Source: Cohnella xylanilytica
GTDB taxonomy: Bacteria; Bacillota; Bacilli; Paenibacillales; Paenibacillaceae
Length of the DNA stretch: 39,121 nt
Direction: 5' to 3'
Assembly: GCF_014212175.1 (NCBI RefSeq)
Contig: NZ_JACJVR010000045.1
Span: forward strand, 1 to 39,121
The translations under genes and the position numbers were made by a program. The first letter of the stretch is position 1, and every line of letters starts with the position of its first letter. The notes beneath the pieces were generated by a model. The model saw only the letters and a list, made by a program, of their open reading frames with translations. It did not search any database and was not told where the DNA came from. Shown piece after piece: positions 35,175 through 39,121 of the stretch.

Positions 35175-36157
35175 AGCTGTTCCTGCGCGATCACCTGCCG
35201 CTCGTCGTCCTGGAGATCGTCCAGCTGTTCGTCGTGCTGCTCGTCTATTGGCTGGACGGATACCGCGACTTGTGGACCGGGCTTTATTCCGTATTCCTGG
35301 GCATCGTATTCGTAGGCGGTTATCTGGTTTACCGGTTTTATACGCATCGATCGCTGTACCTGCGGCTGTCCGAGCCGCTCGAGTCGTTGGACGACTCGCT
35401 GCGAGGCGGGGATTCCGCTCCGCTGCCGGCCGCGCTCGACCGCCTGCTCGAGACCCAGTACGCGCACTACCAGACGAAGCTGAAGGCCGCCGAGAAGTCC
35501 CGCAACGATCATCTGACGTTCATGAACCAATGGGTCCACCAGATGAAGACGCCCCTGTCCGTCATTCGCCTGACGTTGGAAGACCAGGACGATGCCAAAT
35601 CCGTCAGCGTGCTCGAAGAGACGGATCGGATGGAGAAGGGGCTGGAGACGGTTCTTTACGCCGCGCGGCTGGAGACGTTCGATCGCGACTTCCAAGTCGA
35701 GCCGGTGTCGCTGAGAACGGTCGCGGAGAATGCCGTGCACGAGAACAAACGGCTTTTTATCGGCAGCAAGGTGTATCCCGAGATGAAGGTCGACCCGGGC
35801 TTGACGGTCGAGAGCGACGCGAAGTGGCTCGGCTTCCTGATCGGCCAGCTCGTCACGAATGCGGTCAAATATTCGGCGGATTCCGGACAGAAGGTTACCT
35901 TCTCGACCCGCGTAGAAGACGGGGAAGCGGTGCTCGAGATCCGCGACCGGGGCATCGGCATCCCGCCGGCCGACCGCAAGCGCGTATTCCAACCGTTCTA
36001 TACCGGGGATAACGGCCGCAAGTATCGGGAATCGACCGGCATGGGCCTTTATTTCGCCAAGGAGATCGCGGAAAGACTGGGACACCGGATCGAACTCGAG
36101 TCGGAGGTCGGCGTCGGCACCGTCGTTCGCATCTCGTTCTCCTCGTACCTTACATAG
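35171..36157 (+). CDS. intramembrane-sensing histidine kinase, BceS-like
   Basis: A 328-residue kinase with two membrane helices (about 10-30 and 37-57) and only a few residues between them, as in BceS-type kinases that sense through their transporter rather than by an own sensor domain. H123 in QWVHQMKTPLSVI is the phosphorylation site; the ATP site has LVTNAVKYS, IRDRGIGIP and TGMGLYFAKEI. The GTG start overlaps the preceding stop (GTGA at 35171-35174). The frame is open far upstream, but only the GTG gives the family's N-terminus. Confidence 0.92.
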   Translation: MKLFLRDHLPLVVLEIVQLFVVLLVYWLDGYRDLWTGLYSVFLGIVFVGGYLVYRFYTHRSLYLRLSEPLESLDDSLRGGDSAPLPAALDRLLETQYAHYQTKLKAAEKSRNDHLTFMNQWVHQMKTPLSVIRLTLEDQDDAKSVSVLEETDRMEKGLETVLYAARLETFDRDFQVEPVSLRTVAENAVHENKRLFIGSKVYPEMKVDPGLTVESDAKWLGFLIGQLVTNAVKYSADSGQKVTFSTRVEDGEAVLEIRDRGIGIPPADRKRVFQPFYTGDNGRKYRESTGMGLYFAKEIAERLGHRIELESEVGVGTVVRISFSSYLT

Positions 36158-36167
36158 ATGTAAGGTA
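36146..36167 (+). promoter_or_regulatory. BceR-type operator upstream of the transporter genes
   Basis: TACCTTACAT-AG-ATGTAAGGTA is a perfect dyad with 10-base arms that spans the kinase stop codon. It contains TTACA-N4-TGTAA, the form I recall for BceR-type regulator sites (TNACA-N4-TGTAA). It lies 100 bases before the ATPase gene. Confidence 0.75.
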
Positions 36168-36207
36168 ACTGAAAGGTAAATCGATAGGACGAATCCCTCG
36201 CTCCCGT

Positions 36208-36213
36208 TACAAT
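36208..36213 (+). promoter_or_regulatory. -10 box of the bceAB-like genes
   Basis: TACAAT lies 40 bases downstream of the operator. The -35 region (TAGGAC at 36185-36190, 17 bases away) is poor, which fits a promoter that needs the response regulator. Confidence 0.5.
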
Positions 36214-36267
36214 AAGAATCGTATCGCGGGACTAACGCGGTTCCGCACGGAGGAGAGGAGCAGAGGT

Positions 36268-37038
36268 ATGGAAATGCTGAGCGTTCGCCAATTAAACAAA
36301 ATCTACGGAGGCAAGGTGCCTTCCCGCGCTTTGACCGATATCAACCTGACGATCGACGAAGGGGAATTCGTGGGCATCATGGGGCCTTCGGGCAGCGGCA
36401 AGACGACCTTGCTGAACCTGGTCGCGGCCATCGACGCGCCGACGACGGGGGAGGTGCTGCTGAACGGCAAAAACCCGCACAAGCTGTCGAAGAGCGAGCT
36501 CGCGCGATTCCGCCGGAAGGAGCTCGGCTTCGTCTTCCAGGATTTCAACCTGCTGAACACGCTGACCGTGGAGGAGAACATCGTCCTTCCGCTCACCCTG
36601 GAGGGGGAGAAGGTCAAGACGATGGAGGAGAAGGTCGCGGCCATCGCCGGCAAGCTGGGCATTCAATCGATCCTGAAGAAGCGCACGTACGAGATATCGG
36701 GCGGACAAGCGCAGCGGACCGCGATCGCGCGGGCGATGATCCATTCCCCGAAGTTCCTGTTCGCGGACGAGCCGACGGGCAACCTCGATTCCAAGGCGGC
36801 GAAGGACGTCATGGAGATCCTGACCGCGATCAACCGCTCCGAACGGACGGCGATGATGCTCGTTACCCACGACGCGGTGGCGGCGAGCTACTGCCATCGG
36901 GTCGTCTTCATCAAGGACGGGCAGCTGTTTAACGAGATCCACTGCGGGGAGAGCCGACAGGCGTTCTTCCAGAAAATCATCGACGTGCTGTCGCTGCTGG
37001 GAGGGAACGCGCATGACCTTTCGACAATTCGCGTTTAA
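36268..37038 (+). CDS. ABC transporter ATPase, BceA-like
   Basis: A 256-residue ATPase with Walker A GPSGSGKTT (39-47), Q loop VFQDFNLL, signature ISGGQ (143-147; Ile for the usual Leu), Walker B FLFADEPTGNLDSK and the switch His in LVTHD. It belongs to the MacB/LolD-like branch that works with FtsX-type permeases. The permease gene overlaps its end by 26 bases. BceAB transporters free lipid II-cycle targets from peptide antibiotics and signal to the kinase. Confidence 0.95.
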   Translation: MEMLSVRQLNKIYGGKVPSRALTDINLTIDEGEFVGIMGPSGSGKTTLLNLVAAIDAPTTGEVLLNGKNPHKLSKSELARFRRKELGFVFQDFNLLNTLTVEENIVLPLTLEGEKVKTMEEKVAAIAGKLGIQSILKKRTYEISGGQAQRTAIARAMIHSPKFLFADEPTGNLDSKAAKDVMEILTAINRSERTAMMLVTHDAVAASYCHRVVFIKDGQLFNEIHCGESRQAFFQKIIDVLSLLGGNAHDLSTIRV

Positions 37039-38878
37039 CAACGTCCTGCGCAACAAACGCACGTACGCCGCCTATTTTCTGAGCAGCGCCTTTTCCGTCA
37101 TGGCTTTTTTCGTCTATGCCGTATTCGCCTTCCACCCGGACATGTCCGGCGGTTCCGTCAACGGCAAAGTGTCGGTCGCGATGCATTTCGCCGAGAGCCT
37201 GATTTACGCGTTCTCGTTTTTCTTCGTGCTGTATTCGATGAGCGCGTTCCTGAAGACGAGGAAGAAGGAATTCGGCTTGATGGTCATGCTCGGCATGTCC
37301 AACGGACAGCTGCGCTGGATGGTGTTCCTGGAGAACGTGCTGATCGGCTTCGGCGCGACGGTCGCCGGAATCGGGCTCGGGCTCGTCATGGCCAAGCTGA
37401 TGCTGCTGTCCGCGGAGAATCTGCTCGGATTGGACGAGTCTCTGCCGTTCTACTGGCCCCTGGAGGCGATCGGGCTCACGTTCGCCGCGTTCCTCGTGCT
37501 GTTCGTCGTCATCTCGATGTTCACGGTGGCGATCCTGCGGGGCAACAAGCTGATCGATCTGATCAAGGGCAGCTCCATGCCGAAGAAGGAACCGAAGTCT
37601 TCCCGTCTTCTGAGCCTCTTCGCCGTCCTCTTGCTCGGGGCGGGTTACGCCATCGCGCTGCTGGTCAAGGGAATCGCCGTATTCGTAGCCATGATTCCCG
37701 TAACGCTGATGGTCATCGTCGGCACGTACTTCCTGTTCACGCAGCTTAGCGTATACGTCATTCGCCGAAGCCGCGACAACCGTTCGTTCTTCTGGCGCAA
37801 GACGAACATGCTGTTCCTGTCCGACCTCGCCTATCGGATGAAGGACAACGCCAGAACGTTTTTCATGGTCGCCATTCTGTCTACCGTCGCCTTCTCGGCG
37901 ATCGGTTCGCTGGTCGGCTTCAAGGAGATGAATACGAATGCGATCCTAAGCCAGAATCCGTTCGCCTTCCAATACAAGCAGTACGCCGGAGGGGAGGAGC
38001 AAGCGAAGAAGGACGTCGCGATCATCGAGAGCTCCTTGAAGAAGGAAGGGTTCGAATACCGCAAATTCACGGCCGAGCTGGCGGAGATGAAGATGAAGGA
38101 TTCGAACTCGCTCGCCTACGCGGTCAAGGCGTCGGAGTTCAATGCGGCGGCGGAAGCGATCGGCGAGAAGCCCGTCGCGCTGAAGGGCGACGAGACGGCG
38201 ATGATTTATTACGATAACTCGATGAGGGGCAAGAAGCCCGCGTTGGAGACGGCCGTTCTCGCGAACGGCATCGAGCTCAAGCCGGCGAGCATGCGGTCCT
38301 CGTCCGCGCTGCCGTTGTTCACCACCTATTACCTCGTGTCCGACAAGCTGTACGATCGCCTGGATCGCGATTCGGCGGAGACCTATTCCTTGTTCGACGT
38401 TCCCGATTGGAAGAGCACGAAGGCTTTGGGCAAGGAGCTGGACGAGAAGTTGGATAGCGAGAACAGCCTATTTTTCTCCGTCGCCTACGAATTGGCGGTC
38501 GTGAATCAGATGTTTGGCATCGTTCTGTTTATCGGTTTGTTCATCGGAGCCGTCTTCTTCGTCGCTTCGGGCAGCTTCCTGTACTTCCGCCTGTATGCGG
38601 ATTTGCCGGACGACCGGGTGAAGTTCAAGGCGATCATGAAGCTGGGGCTGACCGACCGGGAGCTGAAGAGCATCGTAACGAGACAGCTGGCGATCTTGTT
38701 CTTCGTGCCGATCGTCGTCGCGTTCGTTCACGGGGTCGTCGCTCTGACGGCGATGCAGAACATGTTCTACCAATCGCTCATGACGACGTCGCTGTCGGTG
38801 CTGGGCACGTTCATGGCCATCCAACTCGTCTACTTCCTGTTCATCCGGGCGAAGTACGTGAAGCAGGTCGTCGCTTAG
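37013..38878 (+). CDS. ABC transporter permease, BceB-like (FtsX family)
   Basis: A 621-residue membrane protein with ten predicted helices in the BceB order: one N-terminal helix, three after residue 60 (YAFSFFFVLYSMSAFLKTRKKEFGLMVMLGM is the FtsX core), two more pairs, then an extracellular domain of about 200 residues (roughly 305-505) and three C-terminal helices. The large outer domain is the signature of peptide-sensing BceB proteins. The peptide cannot be predicted. The start overlaps the ATPase gene. Confidence 0.94.
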   Translation: MTFRQFAFNNVLRNKRTYAAYFLSSAFSVMAFFVYAVFAFHPDMSGGSVNGKVSVAMHFAESLIYAFSFFFVLYSMSAFLKTRKKEFGLMVMLGMSNGQLRWMVFLENVLIGFGATVAGIGLGLVMAKLMLLSAENLLGLDESLPFYWPLEAIGLTFAAFLVLFVVISMFTVAILRGNKLIDLIKGSSMPKKEPKSSRLLSLFAVLLLGAGYAIALLVKGIAVFVAMIPVTLMVIVGTYFLFTQLSVYVIRRSRDNRSFFWRKTNMLFLSDLAYRMKDNARTFFMVAILSTVAFSAIGSLVGFKEMNTNAILSQNPFAFQYKQYAGGEEQAKKDVAIIESSLKKEGFEYRKFTAELAEMKMKDSNSLAYAVKASEFNAAAEAIGEKPVALKGDETAMIYYDNSMRGKKPALETAVLANGIELKPASMRSSSALPLFTTYYLVSDKLYDRLDRDSAETYSLFDVPDWKSTKALGKELDEKLDSENSLFFSVAYELAVVNQMFGIVLFIGLFIGAVFFVASGSFLYFRLYADLPDDRVKFKAIMKLGLTDRELKSIVTRQLAILFFVPIVVAFVHGVVALTAMQNMFYQSLMTTSLSVLGTFMAIQLVYFLFIRAKYVKQVVA

Positions 38879-38917
38879 GCTCCTTCTCTGTCGGCTTGGT
38901 TCGTCTGACCCTTGGAC

Positions 38918-39073
38918 TTTGTACGAGTAATCGTTCAGATCGCGTACTTTGTACGAAAAATCGTTCAAATCGCGTAAATTGCCGTCCGATGCAAGGAGGT
39001 TGTTCGAAAAATCGTACAAAATAGGGCATGCATGCGGCTATTGGGGGGGAATTGTGTGATAAATCATACAAAA
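38918..39073 (+). repeat. cluster of four 23-bp dyad-symmetric elements
   Basis: Four copies of a near-palindrome related to TTTGTACGA-AAAA-TCGTACAAA lie at 38918-38940, 38948-38970, 38999-39021 and 39051-39073. The first two are part of a 30-base direct repeat that also includes CGCGTA. Between them no coding frame is convincing. Each copy could form a small hairpin or bind a dimeric protein. Confidence 0.85.
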
Positions 39074-39121
39074 TGCGAGCGCATCAAGGCCGGTACATGA
39101 TTTAGCGTGAAAAGAAGTCTC

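Noticed and set aside
38918..39073. CRISPR-like repeats.
   Set aside because: Units are only 23 bases, spacing is irregular (7 to about 30 bases), and the arms are imperfect palindromes; no cas genes nearby.

Overview
The window looks like a chromosomal segment of a GC-rich, spore-forming member of the Paenibacillaceae (Paenibacillus/Cohnella-like). The reasons are strong AGGAGG-type ribosome sites, LplABC-type sugar ABC transporters with a YesM/YesN-type two-component pair, a YjcZ-type small sporulation protein and a BceRSAB-type peptide-stress module. Family assignments come from reading the translated sequence; no database search was run.

Layout. Positions 1-655 are AT-rich and carry the N-terminal part of an OLD/AAA-type ATPase (minus strand, cut by the window edge), probably acquired DNA. 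From about 660 onward the DNA is GC-rich. An AraC regulator (minus) faces an operon of a multidomain GH43, a GH95 and a GH127 enzyme; the GH127 gene is broken by a one-base frameshift. An ABC exporter with an unusual N-terminal zinc ribbon, a DUF1854 protein and an intracellular GH10 xylanase follow. Next is an IclR-regulated operon (12.1-17.4 kb) of an FAA-family 2-keto-3-deoxy-pentonate dehydratase, an aldehyde dehydrogenase and a YjhG-type pentonate dehydratase. Together these are the last three steps of a Weimberg-type, non-phosphorylating pentose route to 2-oxoglutarate.

From 17.5 to 26.6 kb lies a sugar-uptake operon (two permeases and a binding lipoprotein) followed by a type-B carboxylesterase, a 735-residue protein of unknown family with a six-hairpin-glycosidase look, and a second GH43. 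From 26.7 to 33.8 kb lies a second uptake operon (binding lipoprotein, two permeases) with its own YesM/YesN-like kinase and regulator. The two uptake operons start from nearly identical 95-bp promoters. Neither encodes an ATPase, so a shared MsmX/UgpC-type ATPase elsewhere is likely. After two small minus-strand genes comes bceRS-bceAB, and the window ends in a cluster of four dyad-symmetric repeats.

How it fits together (inference): decorated xylan oligosaccharides are imported whole by the two transporters, de-esterified and cut inside the cell by GH10, GH43, GH95 and possibly GH127 enzymes, and released D-xylose, after oxidation by enzymes not in this window, enters the TCA cycle as 2-oxoglutarate. 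The hydrolases have no signal peptides, which fits an import-then-digest strategy.
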